From assembly GCA_027575765.1 (NCBI GenBank), contig JANBPT010000015.1, positions 62,001 to 126,000 of the forward strand: a DNA stretch of 64,000 nucleotides, in the 5' to 3' direction. The notes below the pieces were generated by a model. The model did no database searches, had not been told where the DNA came from, and saw only the letters and a list, made by a program, of their open reading frames with translations. Each line of letters starts with the position of its first letter. Positions within the stretch are counted from its first letter, which is position 1. Shown one piece after another: positions 20,382 to 30,516 of this stretch. The position numbers and the translations under genes are program-made. Origin of the DNA: Tieghemiomyces parasiticus (taxonomy: Eukaryota; Kickxellomycota; Dimargaritomycetes; Dimargaritales; Dimargaritaceae).

Positions 20382-23096
20382 ATGGCGCCTAAGACCGACA
20401 TCAGAGTCAAGCTATGGAAGGACGCGCGGCCGCTGCAGTCGCTCTACCGGGCGCTGGCGCTCAGCCCGCAGTCATGTACCTGGGGGCAGTTCGTAGCGTG
20501 CGGCCGGGAAAACGGTCAGATCGAGATCCGTAGTCTGGACCACCACCTTATGCTCGAAAAGTTCATACCTGGCGCCGCCAACTCGTCCCTTGAAGCCCTC
20601 TGCTGGGTACACCAACCGTTGTCCGATGACCAGCGTCATTACCACCAGTCCAGGATGGAGAACGGCGGACGGTCGGCCCCGTCTATCCCCTATGCGCCGC
20701 TGCGGCTCTTCTCGACAGGGCTGCACGGTTATATCGACGAGTGGGATCTGGCGCGGGGTATAATCAAGCACACCACCCAGGTCGGCCCGCACCCCATCTA
20801 CTGCATGGCCGTCGATTCTACCCAGACCTACCTTGCTGTCGGTTGCAAAGCGGGATTCGTCACTGTGTACGAGATCCAGGAGAGTGGCCTGGTACTGGAC
20901 AAAATCCTGAACCACCCGGAGGGCCATGGCGTTCGGTCCCTGGCCTGGAGCGTCAACCGCCGTAGCGTGCTCGCCGGCGATGCCAAGGGCATGGTGGTCG
21001 AGTGGGACGCAGCCAAGGGCATGGTGATGGGCCAGTTTTCCCCGGCCCGCGCCCGTGGAGTCGCGGCCGGTATCTGGACCCTGCTCCCGCTGCCCGACAA
21101 CATGGTGGCAGTGGGCACGGCGTCGGGCGAACTACTCTTCTACGAAACCGTTAACCACACGCTTGTCAGCCAACTCCACCTCCACGACGGCGATATCACC
21201 GCCCTGGCGGCCTCGGTCGACTACGACTACATTTATTCGGGTGGCCTGGATCACAAGGTAGTGACCCTGGTTCGCGATTCCACCTTCAAATCTAACAATG
21301 ACCGATTCAATCAGGCCCAGTCGACTAATGGTACCGACAGTCCCCAGGCGGACAGCGCCATGTACGTGGGGAACGGTATGGTGCGGTTCTCTAACAACGC
21401 TATCCAGGCACTGGCTGTCCCGGCGATACCAGACTTCGGCATCGTCACGGCCGGTGTCCGCTTGCTTGTCATGCCCAACGATCTGCAGATGCCGATGGCT
21501 CGCTACGTCGCCCCGGTCCTGCCGTGTTTCAGCGTCGCTCATCAGCGCTGCTGGGGTCTGTTCCACTGCCGCAACACGTTCGAGTTGTGGGACCTCGGCG
21601 GCCACCCGTCATTTCGCCTGGCGCCCATCCAGGGCTACATACTCGGCCAGGGTCGCTTCCCCATCTCCCCGCTCCGGCGTGCGGCAGTGGATCAGGGCCA
21701 GCGGAATCTACCTCAGGTGTCGTCCGAACCGGCCGTACAGCCCATCTGCAGTGTCACCTTGTCGTCTCCTTTGGATATCATCGCCAGTGACATCTCGGCC
21801 GATGGCCAGTGGGCCGCTGTGAGTGACGTGGAACAGGTAAGGCTGTTCCACCTCAACGTGGACGAGCGTGACGTGGCTGTGTCCCGTGTCGGTGGTAAAT
21901 TCCCCCCGGTCGCCGCTCTCCCGGTGAAGACGGCCTTCCGCGGCGCCCGCCACATCCGCTTTACCCCCGACAGTTCTCGACTGATCCTGGCCGACGTGGA
22001 CTCCCGGGTCTCAGTCATCGATCTGAAAGAGGGTGCCAAGGACGACGGCGAAGGGAGTGACGCAGAAGGATCGATGGATCTAGATGCTCGTGCACTCACC
22101 CCGGGCAGCATCATCCACCAGTTCCTCGATCATCGCAAGTCTCCCGCTGTGACTACCCAGGCCCACACGAAGTACGATTACCTCCTTGCCGACCGCCTCT
22201 CCATCGCTAACAACGCCACGGCCATCGGATCCGCTTCGACGGGCGACCCTGGTGCCCAAATCCAGCTCATGGCGGTCAGTGACGACGGCCAGTGGCTCGC
22301 AACGGCCGACGATCGCCGGGTGGTCCGAGTATTCAACCTCCATACCTTCACCACGGCCATCACACTCGTCCGCCATGTCGATCCCTGCACGGCCCTCGGG
22401 TTCGACCCCACTCAGTCGCACCTCATCCTCAGTTTCGTCAGTCGGGCTACCTTCGTCTACGACCTGGCCACCAAGGATGTGGTCAAGTGTTTTAGCGCCG
22501 AAGATCTCGCCCTGGTCTCGGGCGCAGACCCCGACACTAGCGATCACAAAGCCCGGCGGAAGGCCCCCTTTACGGGCATTGCCGTAAACCCCGCTGCTTC
22601 CGGCGATATCATACTGTGGAATGTGCACTGTGTCACCCGCGTAAAGTCGAGCCGGACTGATGATGACTCCCAGAACGTGGGCCTTAACGGAAAGCGTGGT
22701 CCGAGGCCCGCCGGTCTCCCGACCAGTCGGCAACGCCGTAAGGCTGGGGCCGCCAAAGTTAGACATGCTCAGCTCCTCGCCACTCTCCCGTTTGGCTTTA
22801 CCCCACCCTGCAAGGGTATCACTAGCAAGAGAAATCAGCTGCGCTCTCGAATGCGCCGTACCGGCAAGGTGGAAGAGTACTTGTATATCGGGTTCAGCGA
22901 GGAGAACCATCTCTTCGGTGCCGCTACTGCTTGCCACGCAGAAACTGCCGAGGAGGCCGAGGCGGATGCGAGGGCTTTGATGGACGAGATGAACGCTAAT
23001 AAGCTTGAGGAAAAGATGAACGCTGGCGAGGGTGAGGTCGATGATGATGAGGGCGAGGATGGAGATGCAGACGAGCTTAAAATAGTGACTGAATAG
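20382..23096 (+). CDS. UTP4: U3 snoRNP / small-subunit processome WD40 protein UTP4 (cirhin)
   Basis: 904 aa, one exon. UTP4 is a tandem WD40 protein of the t-UTP/UTP-A subcomplex, needed for 18S rRNA maturation and linked to rDNA transcription in the nucleolus. The N-terminus matches the family in order: VACGRENGQIEIRSLD, EKFIPGAANSSLEALCW, LFSTGLHGYIDEWDL, PIYCMAVDSTQTYLAVGC, VRSLAWSVNRRSVLAGDAKG, GTASGELLFYE, and DITALAASVDYDYIYSGGLD, that is, successive beta-propeller blades. Blades continue to about residue 750 (LMAVSDDGQWLATADDRR), with an acidic insert near 560-580. The C-terminal part has the basic region RQRRKAGAAK and ends in a Glu/Asp-rich tail (about 870-904), common in processome proteins. 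It is longer than human cirhin (about 686 aa), mostly by inserts and tail. Start: ATG in context AAACCATGG. The frame is open further upstream but without an ATG. Confidence 0.86.
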   Translation: MAPKTDIRVKLWKDARPLQSLYRALALSPQSCTWGQFVACGRENGQIEIRSLDHHLMLEKFIPGAANSSLEALCWVHQPLSDDQRHYHQSRMENGGRSAPSIPYAPLRLFSTGLHGYIDEWDLARGIIKHTTQVGPHPIYCMAVDSTQTYLAVGCKAGFVTVYEIQESGLVLDKILNHPEGHGVRSLAWSVNRRSVLAGDAKGMVVEWDAAKGMVMGQFSPARARGVAAGIWTLLPLPDNMVAVGTASGELLFYETVNHTLVSQLHLHDGDITALAASVDYDYIYSGGLDHKVVTLVRDSTFKSNNDRFNQAQSTNGTDSPQADSAMYVGNGMVRFSNNAIQALAVPAIPDFGIVTAGVRLLVMPNDLQMPMARYVAPVLPCFSVAHQRCWGLFHCRNTFELWDLGGHPSFRLAPIQGYILGQGRFPISPLRRAAVDQGQRNLPQVSSEPAVQPICSVTLSSPLDIIASDISADGQWAAVSDVEQVRLFHLNVDERDVAVSRVGGKFPPVAALPVKTAFRGARHIRFTPDSSRLILADVDSRVSVIDLKEGAKDDGEGSDAEGSMDLDARALTPGSIIHQFLDHRKSPAVTTQAHTKYDYLLADRLSIANNATAIGSASTGDPGAQIQLMAVSDDGQWLATADDRRVVRVFNLHTFTTAITLVRHVDPCTALGFDPTQSHLILSFVSRATFVYDLATKDVVKCFSAEDLALVSGADPDTSDHKARRKAPFTGIAVNPAASGDIILWNVHCVTRVKSSRTDDDSQNVGLNGKRGPRPAGLPTSRQRRKAGAAKVRHAQLLATLPFGFTPPCKGITSKRNQLRSRMRRTGKVEEYLYIGFSEENHLFGAATACHAETAEEAEADARALMDEMNANKLEEKMNAGEGEVDDDEGEDGDADELKIVTE

Positions 23097-24111
23097 GGTA
23101 AGAATGAATCGTAATTCGGAGGACGATTAATTTTCTTTGGCCAAAAAAAAACCGCCGGGTCGAGATGGCATAGGAACTCACCACCCCGCCCCATTCTATA
23201 GCCATCTAAACTTTCATTGTAATGCCCGCCTCATTTCTCAGATGAAGCACCCTCTCATTTTTCCAATGTTTATCTGCTTTTTCTATTCTACCATGCATTC
23301 ATCACGCATAGCATAAAGGTCAATCTAGCTAACCTCCGAAGTGTGTGTGTGTATATGTGTATACCCATTGTATTGGCACAGTGTCACTTCCCCGGATTGA
23401 AGTGCTAAGCTCTACATATCCTAATTGCGACTGCCTGTACGGAAAGCTAGAAGATTAATGTTTCCAGTAGAGTACAAATACATAGGAATGGTGCCCATCC
23501 AATCTATCAGGTGCACCAAAACCTCGGCACAGACACCAGAAAAATCAGATCGGCTTCTCCCGCCGGGCTTCGGAGTACCGCCCTGGGACCCATGGTCGAC
23601 TAGGAATCTGGGATGTCTTGCCAGTAACTCCGAGAATATAATGTGTCTGGACTAGGGACTTTCAGAATGATGAATAGCAACTACAGGTTTGTCGGCAGTG
23701 GCAGGAAGTGGCTCGTTAACCATACTACGTTTCTTCATTAACCCTTTGCCTACGGTGGTGAATGCGCAGAGGACTCTAAAAAACCACGACAAATAGATTT
23801 CTTTCATTGGTGATAGGTTATTTTTTTTATAGAATGGCCCTAAATGACAATAGGAAGCATAATGAGCTAGAGTCGGTGAAACGTCAGGCACAGTGGGGGG
23901 GGAAGTTAAATAGGGCTGATCATGGTGGGAAAGGAGGGTAAGTCGTTTTATGAGGAATGGCCGTAGTTCTGGACCGGGCTATCAAACCAGGCTACGCATG
24001 ATACCGCCAGACTCTATATAGTGGTCAATGATCCATGCCAACAGTTGGGTATTTAATGTATCGGTATAACTTAGTAATCATAAAGGGATACGTGAAAGGG
24101 CAGTGTTTATG
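23097..24111. other. Convergent intergenic region (UTP4 / GT15)
   Basis: 1.0 kb of 3' flanks, AT-richer than coding DNA, with a GT/TA microsatellite-like tract at about 23340-23365. No gene recognised. Confidence 0.5.
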
Positions 24112-25329
24112 TTACTGCACAACATTGTGCTGCTTCATAGTGGTGATGTTGAAGTCACTCTGCGGACTCAACTTGAGGAAGTCCCCGGTGCACGTATGGG
24201 TCTGCAGGTTGACACTCCGCTTGGGGTTGCAGTTGCAGCTCTGGAGGTTGAACGTCAAGCCAGTGGGGCAGTTTTCGAAGACCGAGTGGCGGTAGCCGAT
24301 ATCCTCAAAGAAGTGAAGCTCGTCCTTACGCAGAAACATGGCGGCCGCCAGCGAGTGGACAGGGGCGTCGCCCCAGCGCTCGTAAAAGAAGCCACCGGCC
24401 TGGTCCAGGTGGTCGAAATAGGCCTGGTACCGCTCGGAGCGCAGTAGATTCAGGTTGGCAATTTCAAAGTTGGACCAGAAATGGCAAAGATTGTAGTCAC
24501 CGGTACGCTTGTCCACCACCCACTCGAGGGTGTTGGGGTGCGACACGTACTCGGGGTGCTGGGCCATGAAATCCTTGGTAGTCTTCCAGAGTGTGGCCAC
24601 CGTCTGAGGGATCTCGTGCAAGCTGATGGTGAAGCCGTACTTGAGACCTCGCTCCTGCATGTACACGAACGGGTCGTAGTCAATGTTACACGTGAAATCC
24701 ACATCGGGCTCCACGCGCCAGTAGTACTCGTACTGGGCGAGTAGCGGGTGGTGGAAGAAAAAGCCCGAGTTAAAGCGACACATGTGGCGGTATGACTCGC
24801 TGGAGCCGTAGATGACGTTCTTGAGTTTCTTGCGGCCCGCGGCAGCTTTGTTAAGGTCGATCCATGACGGATAACTCCAGTGCTCCTTGGGAATGAGGCC
24901 GAATGACACATTACCGCTCACCACGGCGGCGGCTACTCGTTTAAAATCATTGTCGAAGGGCTCGTCATTCAGAAACACGTACGGGTAGTTGTATTGATGG
25001 TTAAAGCGCTGCTCGAGCTGCTGCAGGCTTCGACCTAGACCGAAGAGCTCGTGGTTTCGCGCCAGGATAACAAACACGGCGTTAGCCCGCTTGCCCGGCG
25101 CGGTGGTGGGCGGGCTGATTTTGCTAGTGACGAGAGGTGTGGCGACCGCCTTCTCCGCCATGGCCACGCCACTAGGGGCTGCAAGGACGGTGCAGTTGGG
25201 GGGCGACGATGTACCGCGGAAACCCGACCAACGGGACTCGCCGAAAGTGAATAGGAGGTGCAGAAGAAAGACGGTCATACCCAGGATGAACACGACCCGG
25301 TACGTCGTGCTATTGAGGATGCTACCCAT
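24112..25329 (-). CDS. GT15 alpha-1,2-mannosyltransferase (Kre2/Mnt1/Ktr family)
   Basis: 405 aa, one exon. Golgi type II membrane enzyme that transfers mannose from GDP-mannose in alpha-1,2 linkage during O- and N-glycan elongation of secretory and wall proteins. A short cytosolic N-terminus is followed by one signal-anchor helix (about 10-29) and a Ser/Pro/Thr stem to about 80. The catalytic domain shows the GT15 motifs in order: YNYPYVFLNDEPF, EHWSYPSWID, YRHMCRFNSGFFF (from about 180), YYWRVEPDVDF with the metal-binding acidic motif at about 207-212, NLCHFWSNFEIANL with the Glu (about 289) proposed as nucleophile in Kre2, and FFYERWGDAPVHSLAAAMF, then FFEDIGYRHSVFENCP. A Cys-rich tail (CNCNPKRS...) follows as in many family members. 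The start is the first ATG (25329). It converges on UTP4. Confidence 0.95.
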   Translation of the reverse strand: MGSILNSTTYRVVFILGMTVFLLHLLFTFGESRWSGFRGTSSPPNCTVLAAPSGVAMAEKAVATPLVTSKISPPTTAPGKRANAVFVILARNHELFGLGRSLQQLEQRFNHQYNYPYVFLNDEPFDNDFKRVAAAVVSGNVSFGLIPKEHWSYPSWIDLNKAAAGRKKLKNVIYGSSESYRHMCRFNSGFFFHHPLLAQYEYYWRVEPDVDFTCNIDYDPFVYMQERGLKYGFTISLHEIPQTVATLWKTTKDFMAQHPEYVSHPNTLEWVVDKRTGDYNLCHFWSNFEIANLNLLRSERYQAYFDHLDQAGGFFYERWGDAPVHSLAAAMFLRKDELHFFEDIGYRHSVFENCPTGLTFNLQSCNCNPKRSVNLQTHTCTGDFLKLSPQSDFNITTMKQHNVVQ

Positions 25330-28300
25330 GGCGAAAAAAACAACAACCGACGTGCGACAAGTCGAAGCTTGGCCGAACAGGAAGGAGTACAACGCTGGGG
25401 ATTGATACAGTCCAAGTGCGTGGCGATAGCAAAGCGCTTATTTAAAAAATTCAAGTGTAGGGATGTGGTAGGATGCGATCAGTACTCTTTTTAAGCCGTC
25501 CCAGCGTCGTGTGAGGGAAAAAATATCAATAGAAGACGATTGTAAGAGAGGTACCGAGGCTTAATGCGGCATTGGAGATACTCTGGGGAGGAGGGCATGG
25601 AACCAGGATAGATGCCTTCTGAAGAGGGAGGGGGGCAAACCGGCTGGTTTATATACAGAGACTGCGCGGTAGATACAGTGGTGGTTATTTGAAACGGGGA
25701 AGAAAAGAGGGTGTAGAGATGGAAAACACCATTTAGGCGGCGGGCAACTGCGGAGAGACCCCCAGTTGATCGAGTGCAGTTGTCTTTTGCGGGATCCCAG
25801 ACTTAACCTCCGTGGTGGTGGAATATTTAGCAAACGACACACCCTGCTGATCACCACAATGAAGCTCATCTTGGAGGCTCTGGCCGAAACCCGAGAGCTG
25901 TAGCCCTAGCTACGACGCCGAAGCACGAGCTCGTCCCACTGCACCGAGTAGCATAGTCATGTTTTTTTCCACCTCTCCTTATAGATAGTAGGTAGAGGGC
26001 CCGGACAGTGGCCTATACGGCCCCGGCAGGATTGGTTCTCCAAATCACCGGGATTTATAGTGGCATTGGGGTCGCCCCTCTCTCGCCACCTTTTTTATTT
26101 TAGTCTAGACTGCATCTATATTTTGCTTCCGTCCCTCAGTGCACCGAAGGCTCACGGGCTAAAGCATTGGCGATTTAATTCGGATGGGGATCTACCACCC
26201 CGGTCCTCTTTCCTAATGTAGCCCAAGGGCGATTGGATGAAAAATAGGAAGTAAATACCCTTTCCAGCGGCCGGCCCTTCGATTAGCCGTGACGTTCATT
26301 TGTAAGTGGTTATTGCATAACTTGGCCGGAAGCCCCCCAGTTTGAAGAGAGCCCGTGTGTGCGACTTGCGCATGTGCACCCATTCCATGCCGTAGTCGTT
26401 AGCAGTGAGCTCGCGAATCCATCCATTATATGGCGCTACAACGATTAAGCTAAGATTAGGGGGGGGGTCAGCAAGGATAAGGTCACGCCATAGGTCTGCC
26501 GCTGTACTAACGGCCTCACCGGCTATTTATCTCTCGGCACTGATAAGACCAGGTCACGATTTTCGAAGGCATTGGGCCCTATCAACTCCAATAGCCGAGA
26601 AACTTCACTTTACGGCTTCGCCCTCTTCTCCCGACCATCTAGACTTTATTATTTTTGTTTTACGGCACGGGAGCCGCGAGCTAAGCGGATAGAACTGGTC
26701 TCCTTACTATCAACTCGCCCGCCTACTCTCTGGCCATGGACCACATTCCTACAACACCGACTGGCCCTTGAAGCACAGATGGGTTAAAATCATTCTACCT
26801 TTGGTCCGGTGAAGGCCATTAGTCTTCGCTGGCCGTCGTGGGCACACCCTTGGTCGAGGAGAATCTCCAGCAGTCTCTAGAGAGACAACATCCGCCATAA
26901 TGCATATACCAGATTGGCTTGGATACGGGATCATCTCTTAAGCTTATTCTGCAGCCTGTCGCTGGTGATATTGGTCATGATTTTGGAGGAGGTTGGGGAA
27001 AGTGAATGGTCGTAGAGCTGGAATGGGTGCTGCCTGCCTGAAATTTTGTGCTGGGTGCGCATATGATAAGGCTTGATCCAAAAGACAAACGACCTACGAC
27101 GTCAGCCTTTGGTGATCTCTGGACCCAACAGCTGAACTGCTACTAAATCCTTACTTGGGAAAGCTATCGTCGGCGCTGATAGGTTAAATCCGCCCTGAAG
27201 CACCCAAAGACATTGTTTGCCATTACCTATGTTGAGAAATGTTAAGTGTGCTTCGTTAACCTGTCCACATTTGAGCCCAGCGTAGGCCATGATCCATTGA
27301 GATTGGCTATGGCTGGCCCTAAAACCAATGGTGCTAAGTTCTTTTCCAGCTAATACCACCAAGCTTCATCATCATAACATCAAACCTACCCAGTCGTTGT
27401 CACGTTATGAAGGATGCACCGTTACTTCCCGGTTGACATCGGCAATTTTCGGAAGTGTTCAAAGACGTAGGGCAACCTCGGCAGCCTCCAGTTTCGGTCC
27501 AAGGGGACGAACCCGAAGTTGCCTACTGCTGACGGACAGAACTGCACCGGACTTCCTTGGCAAAACAGGACGGCGTCCTGTCGGCAAAGTTAAAACTCGT
27601 CTGTAAATAAGTGGGCCATCGTTCACTACGTTGTGCTGAAGTCGAACATGCAATACATGCCTGCTTTATCCCGTAGCTCCACCCTCGGTCTCGATCCGCC
27701 GCTCACGTATTCTCTTCGCCCCTGCCTGGGGTGCACGCCTGATAATCGATCGTAATCCCGTATGCAGCGTGCTGTCGGCTGTGATGAATTTCTCATCTCT
27801 CCCTCGCATCTGCAGATTGAGTCATGAGTTGACCTCTCGGCGATCTTTTACTAGGTTAGGTAAGCACTCCAAAGGGGCTAGCTTCCGTTTGGACCGATAT
27901 TTAACCGTTCAATGGCCCTTGACTATTATACAAATGCTGATGCGATGTGCCACTCTACCGTAATTGAGGCCTGGTCATTGAGTTATGACTTTTTTATAAT
28001 AATAATAATAATCCGGGGTTCGAGCCATGGGAATTTGGGCATGTCAGAAATGGTTTAACGGTCCGGCTGAATTGTATCGTTCCGGTCCTGCCGCCACCAA
28101 GGAGCCATACTTATTGGCCTACATCCATAAACTAAGATATATATATTCGCAAGGTACCAATGCCCACTCCATTGGCCAGTTCGCCGGGAGTTACCAAAGA
28201 GTTTGGTTTATAGTTAAACTCGCGAAGAGCATAGTTTGGATAAGTAAATTGTCCGCCCATGTGGCGTGGCCTCATCTGTAGCCCATTTTGTTACATTGGG

Positions 28301-28523
28301 GATACATTTAACCATTTGAGCGATAGAACAACTAGAGAGTCAGGACATGGACGAAAAGATGGTGCACGTATTCAACAAATGCCAGCTTCTTACATGACTG
28401 GCAGTAGTCTACTGCTTAGAGAGCACATGGCGTTTTTAATACAGAAATTTAGTCGGTAAGGTACATGGTACAGAGGAACGGCAAGATCGAGAGGGGAGGG
28501 ATCAGAAAGGCAGCGCAGTGCGT
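25330..28523. other. 3.2-kb gene-poor region
   Basis: No frame above about 100 codons, and none reads like a known protein. Composition is mixed, without clear repeats except the (TAA)n tract at 27996-28012. I cannot support a gene here. Confidence 0.5.
27996..28012. repeat. TAA trinucleotide microsatellite
   Basis: About five to six copies of TAA in noncoding DNA. Confidence 0.85.
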
Positions 28524-29010
28524 CTAGGGCTGGCTAGGCGGGGTAGCGTCCAAGTCCTGGATGTTTTCCATTAGGTAGGTCTTAAGCCGGGTAAGTAGTG
28601 TCCGCTTGACATTTTCAGGGATGTTGGCTGATGGACCGGTGGCCGTGGCAAAGGGAAGTGAAACGCCCCAGAAGGTACGACGGGGAGGTTAGTTCGGTTG
28701 CGTGCGTGAGAAAGAGGGGTGCCTTTAAAAATATACGGGGTCACAATCTTGTGACCAACGGGTAAAAAAAAAAAAAAGCAGGCTTACCTCGGGCATCGGG
28801 AGCAACCTCCCGCATGAGCTGCTCAACAGACGAGTTGGCCGCCCCACGAGCGCGGATGATATCACGGCACTGGGCCTTGACGTGGTCCTTCCATCCCGAC
28901 TCGATGAGATGGGCGCGGAGGATCTCTTGCAACCGTTCTTTCTCGCCAGACTCAACTAACCGCTGCTCAACGGCCACCTTGACCCGGTCGGCTACAGCGT
29001 CCTGGGCCAT
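28524..29010 (-). CDS. SUS1: Sus1/ENY2, SAGA and TREX-2 subunit, 2 exons
   Basis: 108 aa. Small helical protein shared by the SAGA deubiquitinase module and the TREX-2 mRNA-export complex, coupling H2B deubiquitination and transcription to nuclear-pore export. Exon 1 is 29010-28788, exon 2 is 28627-28524; the 160-bp intron has a GTAAGC donor and ATCAG acceptor, and phases match. Exon 1 gives VEQRLVESGEKERLQEILRA, then HLIESGWKDHVKAQCRDIIR, the family core (human has [23 protein letters not shown]-type sequence at the same place). Exon 2 gives NIPENVKRTLLTRLKTYL, the last family helix. Length agrees with yeast (96) and human (101). Start is the only ATG, in context GACCATGG. A 14-base homopolymer sits just inside the intron next to the donor. 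Divergent from NDUFS6. SUS1 is intron-containing in yeast as well. Confidence 0.92.
28764..28777. repeat. Poly-A (poly-T on gene strand) tract inside the SUS1 intron
   Basis: Run of 14 A on the plus strand, about 5 to 20 bases inside the intron from the 5' splice site on the gene strand, so the transcript has a U-run right after the donor. Confidence 0.85.
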
Positions 29011-29757
29011 GGTCAAGAGGATTACCAAGGCGTCCAAAGAAAAGAGCGGTTGCCGGAGGTAATGGAGCGATATTAGAGCGGGTCAGAATCGGCTCGGCTT
29101 GGAGTAGGGCAACAGAAATGAGATGGAAGTAATATGAGTGAGGGTCAGGAGCAAGGCTCGGCTTAATGGCGGGGAGTAGTGATGACTGTCCTGGGGCAGC
29201 AGGAACGCGGGTAGCTGTAAATTAGGCGAGTGGGGGGAGTGGGTTTGGTCGGGCACCTAATAGGACGAATGAAATAACCAAGGCATGGAGATGCAGCTCG
29301 CAAGGTCACTCTGGAGAGAGGGAGCATCCGGGTAGCTATCAAGGTGCCGCCCAACGCGGGGTCGCAGCAGGCCCTTGAAGCCCCCCCCCCCTCCTTTCCC
29401 AAGTTATGGACATAGCCACACTAGTGAACGGTCCTATTCTATCCTCCACGCTATGGCCTGGCCAACTTTACAAGATTCAAGGTACTGGGGAAGCGGGGGT
29501 GGCGAGCCGAATCCGCACAACCAAAAGCATGTGTGTGTGTGTGTGTTCAGGTCTCCCCACCACCCCAACCCCTCACATCAACACTATCCCCGGGCTCTCA
29601 TTACCACTCCATTGGCATGGCAGACCTTGACAGCCCCTACCCACCCATGTGACTTTACGATCCCTTCGACTACATCATTCCTAAAAACAGCCTTATTTTA
29701 TCTACCTCGCCCGTTTCCTCTTATCCCCCTATCCCTTTACCCGCAAATCCGTGCAAC
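29011..29757. other. Divergent intergenic region (SUS1 / NDUFS6)
   Basis: 747 bp shared upstream region, with a (GT)n tract at 29531-29546 and a pyrimidine-rich leader before NDUFS6 at about 29690-29755. No coding sequence recognised. Confidence 0.5.
29531..29546. repeat. GT dinucleotide microsatellite
   Basis: About eight GT repeats, noncoding. Confidence 0.85.
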
Positions 29758-30267
29758 ATGCTCCGCAATCTACGGCTAACCAGCCTCACCGCTCGACCTC
29801 TTTCGGTCGCGCGCCGTCTGCCGACCGCCGCGTCCATCCACCGCCGCTTCCTCTCTTCGCACCCCAAACAGTCGGACACAGTCTCCATTGAGGAAGGCAA
29901 AGTGGTCGTCCACGAGTCAACCAAACCTATTACGATCACCGACCCGCAGACCGCCTCCATTGAGGCCGCCAAGCAGTCGCCCAACCATCCGACTACCTGG
30001 TCACACCAGCAGCGTCCGCGGGCCGTGGCCATGGACGACCCGCGATTCGCTCAGGTCGACCTGCTGGCCCAGCCCCGCCCGATGGCCGCGATCGACCTGA
30101 TTGCCGAGGAGCCCATCCGTGTCGTCGATGGCCGGAAGGCTGTGTGCGATGGTGGTGGCGGCCCGCTCGGTCACCCCAAGGTGTACATCAACCTCGACCA
30201 AGAAGATATTCCCCACGCCTGCGGGTACTGCGGGCTGCGTTTCCAAAAGGCCCCGCACCACCATTAG
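29758..30267 (+). CDS. NDUFS6: NADH:ubiquinone oxidoreductase zinc subunit, NDUFS6 / 13-kDa
   Basis: 169 aa, one exon. Peripheral-arm subunit of respiratory complex I with one structural zinc. Residues 1-33 form an Arg/Ser/Leu-rich mitochondrial presequence. The C-terminal CHCC zinc motif is complete: C130, H139 in GHPKVYINL, and C155/C158 in [11 protein letters not shown]. The central part ([20 protein letters not shown]) is typical of fungal orthologues. Its presence implies a complete complex I, unlike budding yeast. Start: first ATG in CAACATG after the leader. Convergent with PIG-T, with only about 250 bp between the stop codons. Confidence 0.96.
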   Translation: MLRNLRLTSLTARPLSVARRLPTAASIHRRFLSSHPKQSDTVSIEEGKVVVHESTKPITITDPQTASIEAAKQSPNHPTTWSHQQRPRAVAMDDPRFAQVDLLAQPRPMAAIDLIAEEPIRVVDGRKAVCDGGGGPLGHPKVYINLDQEDIPHACGYCGLRFQKAPHHH

Positions 30268-30516
30268 AGAAGGACTTGGTGGGTGACCTCCTATTATTAT
30301 TTTAGAGTGGCCGCCTTGGCGACTCTCGCAGTGGCGGCCTCTAGCTGCAAAATTAAACTTCATTTGACGCTACGCCGCAGTCGTTAGTTTTTTATACCAT
30401 AGTCCTTACTAGCAATGCTAGACAGGTTGCGAGCTATTTATTGTGGACCATTACTATGTATCATTAAGAACGCCAATCCCCCTCCCTCACACATTCAGAT
30501 ACAGGGCCCGGCCAGG

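Noticed and set aside
22080..22937. 285-codon minus-strand frame
   Set aside because: Antisense shadow of the UTP4 coding sequence.
28011..28030. tRNA T-arm-like sequence (GGGGTTCGAGCC)
   Set aside because: The B-box resemblance is present, but the flanks do not pair into a T stem and no anticodon or acceptor stem can be drawn.
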